Origin: Acidipila rosea
GTDB lineage: Bacteria > Acidobacteriota > Terriglobia > Terriglobales > Acidobacteriaceae
Direction: 5' to 3'
DNA: 64,000 nucleotides
Assembly: GCF_004339725.1 (NCBI RefSeq)
Contig: NZ_SMGK01000006.1
Location: 62,001-126,000 of the forward strand
The position numbers and the translations under genes are program-made. Position 1 is the first letter of the stretch, and every line of letters begins with the position of its first letter. The notes under the pieces were generated by a model. The model ran no database searches, was not told the origin of the DNA, and saw only the letters and a program-made list of their open reading frames with translations. Below are positions 51,193-61,009 of this stretch, piece by piece.

Positions 51193-53466
51193 GTGGACGA
51201 CCTTACACGCGAATTTCTGATTGAAAGCCAGGAAGGCCTTGACCGCATGGAGCGGTGCCTGACCGAGCTTGAAGACCGCCCGGATGACCGCGAGCTGATT
51301 GCCGATATTTTCCGGTCGGTTCACACGATTAAAGGCACCACCGGCTTCCTCGGCTTTGTGCGCCTTGAAAAGCTGGCCCATGCAGGCGAAAACCTTTTGG
51401 GACTGCTGCGTGATGGTAGGTTGCGCGCGACGCAGGAAATCATCAGCGGACTACTGGCACTGCTCGATGGGCTGCGCTCGATCCTGGACTCAATCGAGTC
51501 GGACGGGAACGAAGGCGGGGGCGGCGATGATGCAATGATCGAGCGGCTTGTCGTGCTGCAGCAGACTGAGCCAAGCAATACCTCAGTCCAAGCATCACCA
51601 CCCCAGAAGCGGAAGAAGAGTACCCGGAAGAGTCGCGCCAAGCAGCCGCCCGCGCAGGCAGCTGAAACAACAGCAGCGCTCGCAGTATTACAGTCGCTTG
51701 AAACAACAATTGATTTACCCGCAAATGGAGCCCAGGACTCTGCGTCGGGTGGAACCGCGGCCAGGAGCGCTACCGCGGACTCCACCCTCAGGGTAGATAT
51801 TGACCTGCTCAACCGCATGATGAATCTGGTGGGTGAGTTGGTGCTGACGCGCAACCAGATTCTCCAGGCTACAGCTACCGACGCCGGCTTTGCGCTGCTC
51901 TCGCGCCGTCTCGATATGGTCACTGCGGACCTTCGCGAGTCGGTGATGAAGGCGCGCATGCAGCCCGTGAGCCACGTCTTCGCCAAGTTTCCGCGGATGG
52001 TGCGGGATCTCTCGCAGATGCTCAACAAGCGGGTGGTTCTCGAAATGGAAGGGCAGGAGACGGAGCTCGATAAGGGGCTGCTCGAGGCGATCAAGGACCC
52101 TCTGACCCATTCGGTGCGTAATGCAATCGACCACGGCATCGAAATGCCGGAGGTGCGTGAGCAGTCAGGAAAGAGCCCCGAGGGCACGCTGCGCCTGCGA
52201 GCCTATCAGGAAGGCAGCCATGTGCTGATCGAGGTGTCCGATGATGGTGGCGGCATGCCCGTCGAGCGCATCCGTGACAAAGCCATCGAGCGCAAGCTCA
52301 TCAGTCGCGAAAAGGCGGCACAGCTCTCCGAGCGCGAACTGATGCAGCTGATTTTCCTGCCGGGCTTCTCCACTGCCGAAGCCATCACAAACGTTTCAGG
52401 CCGTGGTGTCGGCATGGATGTGGTTCGCACCAATGTCGAAAAAATCGGCGGCAAGGTTGAGATTGAGAGTCGCCCAGGCAAAGGAACCACGCTGCGGCTG
52501 CGTATTCCGCTGACGCTCGCGATCATTCCTGCACTGATTGTCAGGTGCAAGAGCAATAGCAGCTCCGGTTGTCTGCAGCAGAGTTTTGCGTTGCCTCAGG
52601 GAGCGTTGCATGAGCTTGTACACCTTTCGGCGGATGAGGCCTCAACGGCGATCGAGTGGATCGAAAACGCCGCGCTCTATCGGCTGCGAGGCAAACTGCT
52701 GCCGCTGGTTTTTCTCGATAGCCTGCTAGGCCACGGCGAGGGCACTCCTGCACATGCCGGCCGTAGCGGCGAAACCTATATCGCCGTACTCAATGCCGAT
52801 GGTCGCCACTACGGATTGGTCGTCGATGGCCTTGCAGATCCTGAAGAGATAGTAGTGAAGCCGTTGTCCTCTGTGCTCAAGCAGATTGCACTCTTCTCAG
52901 GTGCGACGGTTCTTGGCAATGGAGAGATGGCGCTCATCCTCGACCCCGGAGCGATCGCGGCCCGCGCAGGCATCCGCCTGGCCGAGGAAACTGAAGATGT
53001 AGAGGAGCGCAGGGAACTGACCACGGGCACTTCGGACGAGTATCTGCTCATTGAGGTCGGCGTTGAACAGGCGGCTCTTCCTCTTTCAGATGTACTCCGC
53101 ATCGAGCGCCTTCCGCGTTCAAAGATGGAGCGGCTGCGCGGGCGGCCAGTGCTTCGCTTCGAGGGCACGCTGCTGCCGGTCGAGGACTCGGCAGGTTTGG
53201 CGAATGGAGATGTCGATGGCGAGATGACGGTTGTGGTGTGCCGCGATGGAGAAAGGCACGTCGGAATTGCCGTCACGCAGGTGCTCGATGTGGCCGCGGG
53301 AAGCACACTCGCCGAGGCGGGGACTGAGGCGTTCGCTGCCGGCGTCACACTGCTCAAGGAGCGAGTCACCGGAGTTGTCAACCTCGCGCGTGTGCCCGCG
53401 CTCCCGCCGATGGAACTGCTGCCATCGCAATTTCCGGAACAGGAGTTTGCTGAGGCATGGCAATGA
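51193..53466 (+). CDS. cheA: Chemotaxis histidine kinase CheA with two CheW-like domains
   Basis: A 757-residue kinase. Its likely start is GTG 51193, giving the common beginning DDLTREFLIESQEGLDRMER; an ATG at 51133 would add a hydrophobic stretch overlapping the cdd leader. The HPt domain (residues 5-105) has phospho-His44 in RSVHTIKGTTGFLG. A Lys/Ala-rich linker follows; the dimerisation helices start MNLVGELVLTRNQIL. The ATP-binding domain has HSVRNAIDHGIEMP, VSDDGGGMPVERI and GRGVGMDVVRTNVEKIGG. The C-terminus has a regulatory CheW-like domain (SFALPQGALHELVHLS) and then a second CheW-like unit (YLLIEVGVEQAALPLSDVLR). There is no P2 domain that is clearly recognisable. cheW overlaps its stop codon. 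Confidence 0.93.
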   Translation: MDDLTREFLIESQEGLDRMERCLTELEDRPDDRELIADIFRSVHTIKGTTGFLGFVRLEKLAHAGENLLGLLRDGRLRATQEIISGLLALLDGLRSILDSIESDGNEGGGGDDAMIERLVVLQQTEPSNTSVQASPPQKRKKSTRKSRAKQPPAQAAETTAALAVLQSLETTIDLPANGAQDSASGGTAARSATADSTLRVDIDLLNRMMNLVGELVLTRNQILQATATDAGFALLSRRLDMVTADLRESVMKARMQPVSHVFAKFPRMVRDLSQMLNKRVVLEMEGQETELDKGLLEAIKDPLTHSVRNAIDHGIEMPEVREQSGKSPEGTLRLRAYQEGSHVLIEVSDDGGGMPVERIRDKAIERKLISREKAAQLSERELMQLIFLPGFSTAEAITNVSGRGVGMDVVRTNVEKIGGKVEIESRPGKGTTLRLRIPLTLAIIPALIVRCKSNSSSGCLQQSFALPQGALHELVHLSADEASTAIEWIENAALYRLRGKLLPLVFLDSLLGHGEGTPAHAGRSGETYIAVLNADGRHYGLVVDGLADPEEIVVKPLSSVLKQIALFSGATVLGNGEMALILDPGAIAARAGIRLAEETEDVEERRELTTGTSDEYLLIEVGVEQAALPLSDVLRIERLPRSKMERLRGRPVLRFEGTLLPVEDSAGLANGDVDGEMTVVVCRDGERHVGIAVTQVLDVAAGSTLAEAGTEAFAAGVTLLKERVTGVVNLARVPALPPMELLPSQFPEQEFAEAWQ

Positions 53467-53939
53467 CAACAAAAGACAGCTCCACCACAGCAGTAACAGC
53501 GTCGGGGGTACTTGAGGTATGTTCGGTGCGTGCGGGCGATGCGCTCTTTGGAGTGCCGATTATGCGCGTGCTCGAGATTCTGGGCAAGCAGACGGTACAG
53601 ACGGTGCCGCTCGCTCCCGCTTATATCGGGGGCCTCGTCCACTATCGCGGCGAGGTATTGACGGCGGTGTCCTTGCGTCAACTGCTTGGCCTGAGCCTCC
53701 AGGACGGGCTCTCCGATGTACTGGTCTTTGAGGGCTGGGACGGCTACTTCGGGCTGATGGTAGATGCCGTGGGCGAAGTAAGCACCGTTTCATCAGAAAA
53801 GTTCGAGGCAAATCCTTCGACTCTTGAAGATCGCCACAAGGCACTTTTCGCAGGCACCTATAAGCTCGACGGCTCGCTTCTCGTGATGCTCGATCCGGAT
53901 CACTTCGCCCCCGATCAGCTGGCCGAGGTAGAAGGATAA
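53463..53939 (+). CDS. cheW: Chemotaxis coupling protein CheW
   Basis: A 158-residue adaptor linking CheA to receptors. The beta-barrel landmarks are VLEVCSVRAGDALFGVPIMR, VLEILGKQTVQTVPLAPAYI, GGLVHYRGEVLTAVSLRQLL and FGLMVDAVGEVSTVSSEKFE. The ATG at 53463 overlaps the cheA TGA (ATGA); an ATG two codons upstream is an alternative. It is 26 bp before cheY. Confidence 0.9.
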   Translation: MTTKDSSTTAVTASGVLEVCSVRAGDALFGVPIMRVLEILGKQTVQTVPLAPAYIGGLVHYRGEVLTAVSLRQLLGLSLQDGLSDVLVFEGWDGYFGLMVDAVGEVSTVSSEKFEANPSTLEDRHKALFAGTYKLDGSLLVMLDPDHFAPDQLAEVEG

Positions 53940-53965
53940 AAATCAGCGGTACCCAGAGGATCTTC

Positions 53966-54337
53966 ATGCGCGCGCTCATTGTTGATGATTCCCGATTTAT
54001 TCGCGACTATCTCGCGTCACTGCTGGAAGAGCAGGGAATCGAGTGCACCGGCACCATCAACGGACAGGAAGGGCTGGACTGCATGAGGCGATCCGGGCCT
54101 TATGACCTGGCTTTGGTGGACTGGAATATGCCCATCATGGGTGGCTTGGATTTTGTCCGTGCCGTCCGCGCTGATCACGGTTACGACACGATGAAAATCG
54201 TGATGGTCACGACAGAGGCGGACAATCAGTTTCTCGAAGCGGCGCTTGATGCCGGGGCGAATGAATATCTGATGAAGCCATTTGACGAGATGGGATTGAT
54301 GGACAAGCTTGAAATGATTGGCGCGATCGGAGACTAG
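53966..54337 (+). CDS. cheY: CheY-type single-domain response regulator
   Basis: A 123-residue receiver domain with no output domain. Acidic residues are in LIVDDSRFIRDYL, phosphoacceptor Asp52 in LALVDWNMPIMGG, Thr in MVTTEADNQF, and Lys in EYLMKPFDEM. Such proteins carry the phosphoryl signal from CheA to flagellar, pilus or other output. The ATG follows an AGAGGA site. No cheZ or cheC phosphatase gene is near. Confidence 0.92.
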   Translation: MRALIVDDSRFIRDYLASLLEEQGIECTGTINGQEGLDCMRRSGPYDLALVDWNMPIMGGLDFVRAVRADHGYDTMKIVMVTTEADNQFLEAALDAGANEYLMKPFDEMGLMDKLEMIGAIGD

Positions 54338-54342
54338 CGGGC

Positions 54343-55428
54343 ATGCCAATTCGCGTTCTGCTTGTCGATGATTCCGCGGTCATGCGGACCCTGCTCCGAA
54401 GGGTGCTGGCTGGCGATCCCTCCATCACACTTGTAGGAGTAGCTGCCGATGGCGTCGAAGCAGTTGCTCAGGCGGCTGCTCTGAAGCCGGACATTATTCT
54501 GCTCGATATTGAAATGCCGCGCATGAATGGACTTGAGGCTCTCGAGGCATTGCGGGCGCAGGGATCACAAGCCAGGATCATCATGTGCAGTACTTTAACC
54601 CGGCGCGGCGCAGGTATAACGCTCGAGGCACTGGCACGCGGTGCGACCGACTATGTGGCCAAGCCTACAGCGGCGAACGGCCCCGAGAGTGCGCTTCGAA
54701 CGCTGCGTGAAGATCTACTGCCGAAGATTCACGCGCTTTCCGGCCGCACTGCCTGGCCGACAACCATTCGACAGGTTTCCATCCCTCCCGCTGCGGTTCG
54801 GATCAACAGACTTCGCGCCGTTGTAATCGGTGTCTCAACCGGAGGGCCGGCGGCTTTGGAAAAACTGCTTCCGGGCCTGCCTTCGCTATTCCCGCTTCCT
54901 GTTTTGATTGCGCAGCACATGCCGCAGGTCTTTACTTCTCTGCTCGCGGAGCGGCTCAACGGACTGTGTGCCTTGCGTGTATGCGAGGCCTCGGCAGGAA
55001 TCATTCCCGAGCCTGGGCATGTCTACATTGCGCGCGGTGACTGGCACCTGGAGGTCCTGGAAGGCGTAGCCTCGCGCGCGCCCCGCCTGCAGCTATCGCA
55101 GGTTGCAGGGAACGACTTCTGCCGCCCGTCCGTCGATGTGCTCTTCCGGTCTGCCGCAGCGGCCTATGGTGCCGGTGTGATCGCCGTGATGCTCACCGGC
55201 ATGGGCTCCGATGGGCTTGAGGGGGTTCAGGTAGTACGTAGCCGCGGCGGCTGCGTCATCGCGCAGGATCGTGCTACCAGCGCTGTCTGGGGCATGCCCG
55301 GCGTGATAGTCGAGGCTGGCCTTGCAGACCGGGTGCTCGCGCTTGACGCCATTGCCGCAGAGTTGGTTCGGCTTGCGCTCCCTGCTTCTCGCTTTTCCCA
55401 TCCCGCTTTCAATGGAGCTGCCGTTTGA
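54343..55428 (+). CDS. cheB: Chemotaxis protein-glutamate methylesterase CheB
   Basis: A 361-residue enzyme that removes methyl groups from chemoreceptors. The receiver domain (residues 1-115) has Asp55 in IILLDIEMPRMNG. The esterase domain (residues 165-350) has the catalytic Ser in VIGVSTGGPAALEKLLPG, His in LIAQHMPQVFTSLLAERL, and Asp in MLTGMGSDGLEGV. A Thr/Ala linker joins them. It starts 5 bp after cheY and its TGA overlaps the cheR ATG. Confidence 0.93.
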   Translation: MPIRVLLVDDSAVMRTLLRRVLAGDPSITLVGVAADGVEAVAQAAALKPDIILLDIEMPRMNGLEALEALRAQGSQARIIMCSTLTRRGAGITLEALARGATDYVAKPTAANGPESALRTLREDLLPKIHALSGRTAWPTTIRQVSIPPAAVRINRLRAVVIGVSTGGPAALEKLLPGLPSLFPLPVLIAQHMPQVFTSLLAERLNGLCALRVCEASAGIIPEPGHVYIARGDWHLEVLEGVASRAPRLQLSQVAGNDFCRPSVDVLFRSAAAAYGAGVIAVMLTGMGSDGLEGVQVVRSRGGCVIAQDRATSAVWGMPGVIVEAGLADRVLALDAIAAELVRLALPASRFSHPAFNGAAV

Positions 55429-56252
55429 TGTCTTCGACCGAGCAGGACCTCAGCTATCTTCGGGACATAGTACGTAATCATTCAGCAATGGTCCTCGATC
55501 CTTCGCGCGATCACCTTTTCGAGACCAAGCTTTATCACCTGATGCGTTCTGAAAATCTGGGCACTCTTGGCCAGCTTGTGCAGTCTCTCCGTATGCGTTC
55601 CAGCCCTCACATGGAGCGGTCGATTGCCGAAGCGATGACCATTAATGAGACCAGCTTCTTTCGCGATCTTCGCCCCTTCTGCTTAATGGAAAGCGAACTG
55701 TTGCCCCGGTTGATAGCGAACCGTCGCAGGGAGCGTCATTTGCGCTTCTGGAGCGCTGCCTGCTCCAGCGGACAGGAGGCGTATTCGCTTGCCATGCTCC
55801 TGCTGGACAAGTTTCCTGAACTCACAACATGGCGGGTTGAGATCGTTGGCACCGATCTCAGCGCAGAGATGGTCGAGCGTGCCAATGCGGGCAAATATCT
55901 TCGCATCGAAGTAAATCGCGGACTGCCTGCACGATATCTGCTGTCCTACTTTGACAAGGGCGAGGATGACTGGACGATCAAACCGCACGTGAGGCGGCTC
56001 TGTTCCTTTCAGCAGCGAAACCTCTGCGCCGCTCCCTGGCTCTTTGAGCGCTACGATGGCATCCTGTTACGCAATGTGCTTTTCTACTTCTCCGATGAGA
56101 CCCGCCGCCGCTTGCTGACGCGCGTACATCAAATGCTGGCCCCGGATGGCTTTCTCTTTCTCGGCGCCAGCGAGCAGGCCAGCCTGCCGGAGCTCTGGAA
56201 GCCGGTACTCAGTGATCGGGCGTGCTATCACGTCCCTGTTCCACAGCGCTGA
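55428..56252 (+). CDS. cheR: Chemotaxis receptor methyltransferase CheR
   Basis: A 274-residue SAM-dependent methyltransferase for chemoreceptor glutamates. The N-terminal helical domain contains IAEAMTINETSFFRDLRPF, the family's key motif; the SAM domain has FWSAACSSGQEAYSLAMLLL, VEIVGTDLSAEMVERA, and YDGILLRNVLFYFSDETRRR, followed by DGFLFLGASEQASLP. The ATG (TGATG) overlaps the cheB stop. cheR closes the operon; 60 bp separate it from lhr. Confidence 0.94.
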   Translation: MSSTEQDLSYLRDIVRNHSAMVLDPSRDHLFETKLYHLMRSENLGTLGQLVQSLRMRSSPHMERSIAEAMTINETSFFRDLRPFCLMESELLPRLIANRRRERHLRFWSAACSSGQEAYSLAMLLLDKFPELTTWRVEIVGTDLSAEMVERANAGKYLRIEVNRGLPARYLLSYFDKGEDDWTIKPHVRRLCSFQQRNLCAAPWLFERYDGILLRNVLFYFSDETRRRLLTRVHQMLAPDGFLFLGASEQASLPELWKPVLSDRACYHVPVPQR

Positions 56253-56312
56253 TCTGTTTTTGTTCCCGTCAAAGCTCCGGGCGCATCTCAAGCTTATGCG
56301 AAGTATGCTCAG

Positions 56313-59300
56313 ATGAGTGCCCGCATGGGAGCTAAGTCCAAAAAGAAGAATTCGGATACCGCGCTTGCTCTTTTCCATCCCATAACTGCGGCATGGTTCA
56401 GTGCAGTCTTTGACCAGCCAACCGCGCCCCAGCGGCTGGGATGGCCGGCAATTGCGCGCGGAGAGAACACGCTCATCCTCGCCCCGACTGGCACGGGCAA
56501 GACCCTCACCGCTTTTCTCTGGTGCCTTGATCGTTTGATGCTGCACCGCAAGCAGGCTGAGCCGAGCGGATGCCGGGTCATTTATATCAGCCCCCTCAAA
56601 GCGCTTGCGGTCGATGTTGAACGTAATCTACGCTCTCCGCTCGCCGGGATCGCAAACATGGCTCGCCAGGCGGGTATCCCATTTCACCAGCCGGAAATCA
56701 GTATCCGTACCGGCGATACATCGCAGAAGGATCGCAATCGCTTCCGCCGTCATCCGGCTGAGATTCTCATTACTACGCCGGAGTCGCTCTACCTGCTGCT
56801 CACTTCAGAGGCAGCTGCCTCTCTGCGCATGGTCGATACTGTCATTCTCGATGAGATTCACGCCCTCGTACCCACCAAGCGTGGCGCGCATCTGGCGCTG
56901 AGTCTGGAGCGGTTGCAGGCAATCGTAGAGGGACGTCTGCAGCGTATCGGCCTCTCCGCAACGCAACGGCCGCTGGAAGAGGTCGCGCATTTTCTGGCTG
57001 GCGCAGAGGCGCGCACTAACCAGTCGGACGCAGCTGTATCTCCTCCCGAAGATGCCTGGACAGGAACGACGGAAGACAGGGCGCCTGTCTATCGGCCAGT
57101 GACCATCATCAATGCGAGTGAGCCGAAACGCTTGGAATTAAAGATTGAAGTGCCGGTCGAGGATATGGCGCGGCTCGGGCAGCAGGAGGAGTTGCCCAGC
57201 GGGGCAGCTTCGCAGGGACCAAAGCGGACTTCTATCTGGAGCGCCATCCATCCCCGCCTGCTGGAAATTGTCCGCGATCGGCAATCGACGATCATTTTTG
57301 TAAACAGCCGCCGCATTGCGGAGCGACTGGCCGGCGCGCTCAATGAACTGGCAGATGAACAGATTGCACGTGCCCATCATGGCTCCCTGGCGGCCGCACA
57401 GCGTTCAGAAATTGAAGAGCTGTTGAAAGCCGGTGCGATCAAAGCTCTGGTTGCGACCTCGTCACTGGAACTCGGCATAGACATGGGCGCCGTGGACCTG
57501 GTCATTCAGATTGAAGCGCCTCCGTCTGTTGCGAGCGGCATGCAGCGCATCGGCCGCGCCGGGCACCACGTTGGCGCGGCGAGCGAAGGTATTATCTTCC
57601 CAAAATATCGCGCAGATCTTGTTGCCTGCGCCGCAGTGACCCGGGCGATGCACGAGGGGATGGTTGAGTCCACCCGCTTTCTGCGCAACCCGCTGGACGT
57701 ACTGGCGCAGCAGATGGTCGCCATTGTTGCACAGCCGCCATCAAGTGCGTTGCCTCGGAAGCGTGGGCAGCCCCCGCCGGAAGCCCAGATTTCTGCCGAT
57801 GCACTCTATAGCCTCGTGCAGGGGGCGGCGCCATTTGCCGGTCTCACACGCGCGGCTTTTGAGGGGGTGCTTGACCTGCTGGCGGGCCGTTATCCTTCGG
57901 ACGAATTTGCCGAGTTGCGCCCCCGTGTGACGTGGGACCGCGTGAATAACCTCATTACTCCACGACAGGGCGCTAAGATACTCGCCATCCTCAATGGGGG
58001 CACGATTCCCGATCGTGGCCTGTATGGTGTGTTTCTTTCAGGTGCAGAAGGCAAAGCCGTACGGGTTGGCGAACTCGACGAAGAGATGGTCTTCGAGACC
58101 CACACGGGTGACACATTTATCCTTGGCGCTTCTACCTGGAGAATCGATGAGATTACCCATGATCGCGTGCTTGTGTCTCCTGCCCCCGGAGAACCAGGCA
58201 AGATGCCGTTCTGGCATGGCGATGCAGCGGGACGTCCGTTGGAGTTTGGCCGCCGCATTGGGCAGTTGGTCCGTGAACTGCGAGAGCTGCCGCGCAACGC
58301 AGCTTTGAGCAGGCTCACGAGAGAGCACGACCTTGCGCCGGTGGCGGCTGAGAATCTGCTGCGTTATCTTGCCGATCAGGAAATCGTAACCACCGTTGTT
58401 CCAGATGACCGCACCATCATCATCGAGCGCAGCCGCGACGAATTGGGAGACTGGCGCGTTTGCGTGCTCACACCTTTTGGCAGCCGTGTACACGCGCCAT
58501 GGGCGATGGCAGTCAACGGACGCATTCGAGCTGCCGGTGGCCCCGATGTTGAGACCATGTGGGCCGATGATGGCTTCGTTCTACGCTTTCCGGACACGGA
58601 TACGCCGCCGGACGCAGACATGCTGCTGCTCGAAGCGGCCGAGGCGACGGAGCTGGTTTTGAGGCAACTTGGCTCGACGGCATTGTTCGCCGCGAAATTT
58701 CGCGAGGCTTCGGCGCGCGCTCTACTTCTTCCGCGCCGCCGCGCGCAAGGACGGGCTCCGCTGTGGCAGCAGAGAAAGCGTGCCTACGATCTGCTTTCAG
58801 TGGCAGCGCGATATCCATCGTTCCCCATGCTGCTGGAGGCGTACCGCGAGTGTATGCGCGATATCTTCGACATGCCGGCCTTTCTTGAAATTCTCCGTGC
58901 CGTGCAGAAGCGTGAAATTCGTGTGCATGTCGTCGATTCGCGCACGCCCTCGCCCTTTGCCTCCTCACTGCTCTTCAGCTATGTCGCGAACTATATCTAT
59001 GATGGCGACGCTCCGCTGGCTGAACGTCGAGCCCAGGCGCTCTCGATCGATCAGGATCAGTTGCGTGATCTGCTCGGGGATGCTGACCTGCGTGAACTGC
59101 TGAACGCCGATGCAATCGCGGAGGTGGAGGAGCAGCTGCAGGGCGTGGGTGAAACACAGCGTGTGCGATCCGCTGACGGAATTCATGATCTGCTGCTGCG
59201 TATTGGAGATCTTTCACGGGAAGAGCTCGCGCGTCGTCTCGCATCGCCTGACCTGATGTCTTCTATCGAGCGCCTGCTCCGTGCGCGCCGCCTGCTCGAG

Positions 59301-61007
59301 GTAAGGATAGCCGGCGAGAAGCGCCTGCTTGCTGTAGAAGACGCAGCGCGCTACCGCGATGCCCTGGGGATTCCTCTGCCGCCGGGAATTGCCGGGCCTC
59401 TGCTGGAGCCGGTTGCTGCGCCGGTTCTCGAGATTGTGCGGCGCTTTGCTCGAACTCACGGACCCTTCACGTTGAGTGAAGCGTCCCAGCGGTTCGCCCT
59501 TGATCCTGTGCAGGTAGAGGCGTCCTTACGCAAGCTGATGCTCGATGGGCGCATTATTGAGGGAGGATTTCGTCCCGAGGGCATGCATCGCGAGTGGTGC
59601 GATGTAGAGTCACTCCGGCTCATCCGGAGAAAGTCGCTTGCACGTCTGCGGAAAGAGATCGAACCTGTCGAACAGCAGATGCTCGCGCGGTTGAACACTC
59701 ATTGGCAGGGTGTTCTGCAGCGCAGGCGTGGCCTGGATGCGCTGCTCGATACGATTGAGCACTTGCAGGGGGCCCCGATGGCAGCATCACTGGTGGAGAG
59801 CTCGATCCTGCCCGCACGTCTGATGAATTATCAGCCGGGAGATCTCGACACGTTGATTGCCGCAGGCGAAGTGATATGGAGCGGGCTTGACTCTCTTGGT
59901 GAGCGCGATGGCCGCATCGCTCTCTACCTCGCGGATGCGATGCCAACGCTGCTCCCGCCCCGCGGCGCCTCGCGTACTCCGCTCCCAGCACGGGAGCAGG
60001 CTCTAGTCGACCAGCTTTCCCAGGGCGGAGCTGCTTTCTTCGCACAGCTTCACGATGCAGTGGGGGGAGGTTATCCGGGCGAGACATTGGACGCGCTATG
60101 GAGTCTCGTTTGGCGCGGCCTCGTCACCAACGATACCTTTCACGCGCTGCGCGCTTATATCGCCAGACCTGCTGCAGCGCGGCCCGCAAAGCGACAGCAT
60201 AACCTTTCAGCCTTTCGATCGCGTCGAACCACGCCCCCCAGCGCGCAGGGTCGCTGGACTCTCTTACCTGCCAGTGCGACAAAACTGGCATCGCCAACGG
60301 AGTGGAGCCATGCAATCGCGCAGCAGCTTCTCAATCGCTATGGCATCCTTACCCGGGAATCTGTTGCGCAGGAAGATCTCCCCGGCGGGTTCAGCGCTAT
60401 TTACGATGTGTTGAAGGCGCTTGAAGAGGCCGGCCGCATTCGTCGCGGATATTTCGTAGCAGGACTGGGTGCGACACAGTTTGCCATGCCTGCAGCTGTC
60501 GATCTGCTACGCTCCTTGCGCTCCGGCGGCCCGCCGGAAAAGTCCGAGATTGTTGCTATCGCAGCAACCGATCCTGCAAATCCCTATGGTGCGGTGCTGC
60601 GGTGGCCCGCCGTCGAGGTGACCGAAGAGGATTCCGACGTGCCCAGGGTGCTAACCCGCAGCGTCGGGGCGAGCGTCGTCCTGCGCAACGGGGAACTCCT
60701 CGCTTATTTGCGCCGCAATAATCCAAATGTGCAGATATTTCTACCGCCGGAAGATCCGGAACGTACCAACGCCGCGCGCGACCTGGCTCGATTCCTGGGC
60801 GAGCACGTGCAGGCGCTGATGCGAGAGAGTGAAGGGGAAGCACGTCAGCGCGGAGGAATGCTGATCTCGACAATCAACGGGCGGCCGGCGCACCAACATT
60901 GGATGGCGCGGTTTCTGCAGGATGCAGGCTTCCAGGCCGCTCCACTGGGCTTTAACCTGCGGCGCATGCTGCCGCCAGTGCAGGCAGCTTCGCGGGACGT
61001 GCAGTAG
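56313..61007 (+). CDS. lhr: Lhr-like ATP-dependent DNA helicase
   Basis: A 1564-residue superfamily 2 helicase, the long form of Lhr. Helicase motifs are APTGTGKTLTAFLWCLDRLM (Walker A), TTPESLYLLL, DEIHALVPTKRGAHL (motif II DEIH), LSATQRP (III), IIFVNSRRIAERLAGALNEL, ATSSLELGIDMGAVDLVIQI and QRIGRAGHHVG (VI). The next 600 residues fit the Lhr winged-helix and beta-barrel core, and a very long C-terminal part is typical of actinobacterial-type Lhr. It ends 2 bp before nei, an arrangement also known in mycobacteria, so a role in DNA repair is likely. A Met five codons downstream is an alternative start. Confidence 0.9.
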   Translation: MSARMGAKSKKKNSDTALALFHPITAAWFSAVFDQPTAPQRLGWPAIARGENTLILAPTGTGKTLTAFLWCLDRLMLHRKQAEPSGCRVIYISPLKALAVDVERNLRSPLAGIANMARQAGIPFHQPEISIRTGDTSQKDRNRFRRHPAEILITTPESLYLLLTSEAAASLRMVDTVILDEIHALVPTKRGAHLALSLERLQAIVEGRLQRIGLSATQRPLEEVAHFLAGAEARTNQSDAAVSPPEDAWTGTTEDRAPVYRPVTIINASEPKRLELKIEVPVEDMARLGQQEELPSGAASQGPKRTSIWSAIHPRLLEIVRDRQSTIIFVNSRRIAERLAGALNELADEQIARAHHGSLAAAQRSEIEELLKAGAIKALVATSSLELGIDMGAVDLVIQIEAPPSVASGMQRIGRAGHHVGAASEGIIFPKYRADLVACAAVTRAMHEGMVESTRFLRNPLDVLAQQMVAIVAQPPSSALPRKRGQPPPEAQISADALYSLVQGAAPFAGLTRAAFEGVLDLLAGRYPSDEFAELRPRVTWDRVNNLITPRQGAKILAILNGGTIPDRGLYGVFLSGAEGKAVRVGELDEEMVFETHTGDTFILGASTWRIDEITHDRVLVSPAPGEPGKMPFWHGDAAGRPLEFGRRIGQLVRELRELPRNAALSRLTREHDLAPVAAENLLRYLADQEIVTTVVPDDRTIIIERSRDELGDWRVCVLTPFGSRVHAPWAMAVNGRIRAAGGPDVETMWADDGFVLRFPDTDTPPDADMLLLEAAEATELVLRQLGSTALFAAKFREASARALLLPRRRAQGRAPLWQQRKRAYDLLSVAARYPSFPMLLEAYRECMRDIFDMPAFLEILRAVQKREIRVHVVDSRTPSPFASSLLFSYVANYIYDGDAPLAERRAQALSIDQDQLRDLLGDADLRELLNADAIAEVEEQLQGVGETQRVRSADGIHDLLLRIGDLSREELARRLASPDLMSSIERLLRARRLLEVRIAGEKRLLAVEDAARYRDALGIPLPPGIAGPLLEPVAAPVLEIVRRFARTHGPFTLSEASQRFALDPVQVEASLRKLMLDGRIIEGGFRPEGMHREWCDVESLRLIRRKSLARLRKEIEPVEQQMLARLNTHWQGVLQRRRGLDALLDTIEHLQGAPMAASLVESSILPARLMNYQPGDLDTLIAAGEVIWSGLDSLGERDGRIALYLADAMPTLLPPRGASRTPLPAREQALVDQLSQGGAAFFAQLHDAVGGGYPGETLDALWSLVWRGLVTNDTFHALRAYIARPAAARPAKRQHNLSAFRSRRTTPPSAQGRWTLLPASATKLASPTEWSHAIAQQLLNRYGILTRESVAQEDLPGGFSAIYDVLKALEEAGRIRRGYFVAGLGATQFAMPAAVDLLRSLRSGGPPEKSEIVAIAATDPANPYGAVLRWPAVEVTEEDSDVPRVLTRSVGASVVLRNGELLAYLRRNNPNVQIFLPPEDPERTNAARDLARFLGEHVQALMRESEGEARQRGGMLISTINGRPAHQHWMARFLQDAGFQAAPLGFNLRRMLPPVQAASRDVQ

Positions 61008-61009
61008 TT

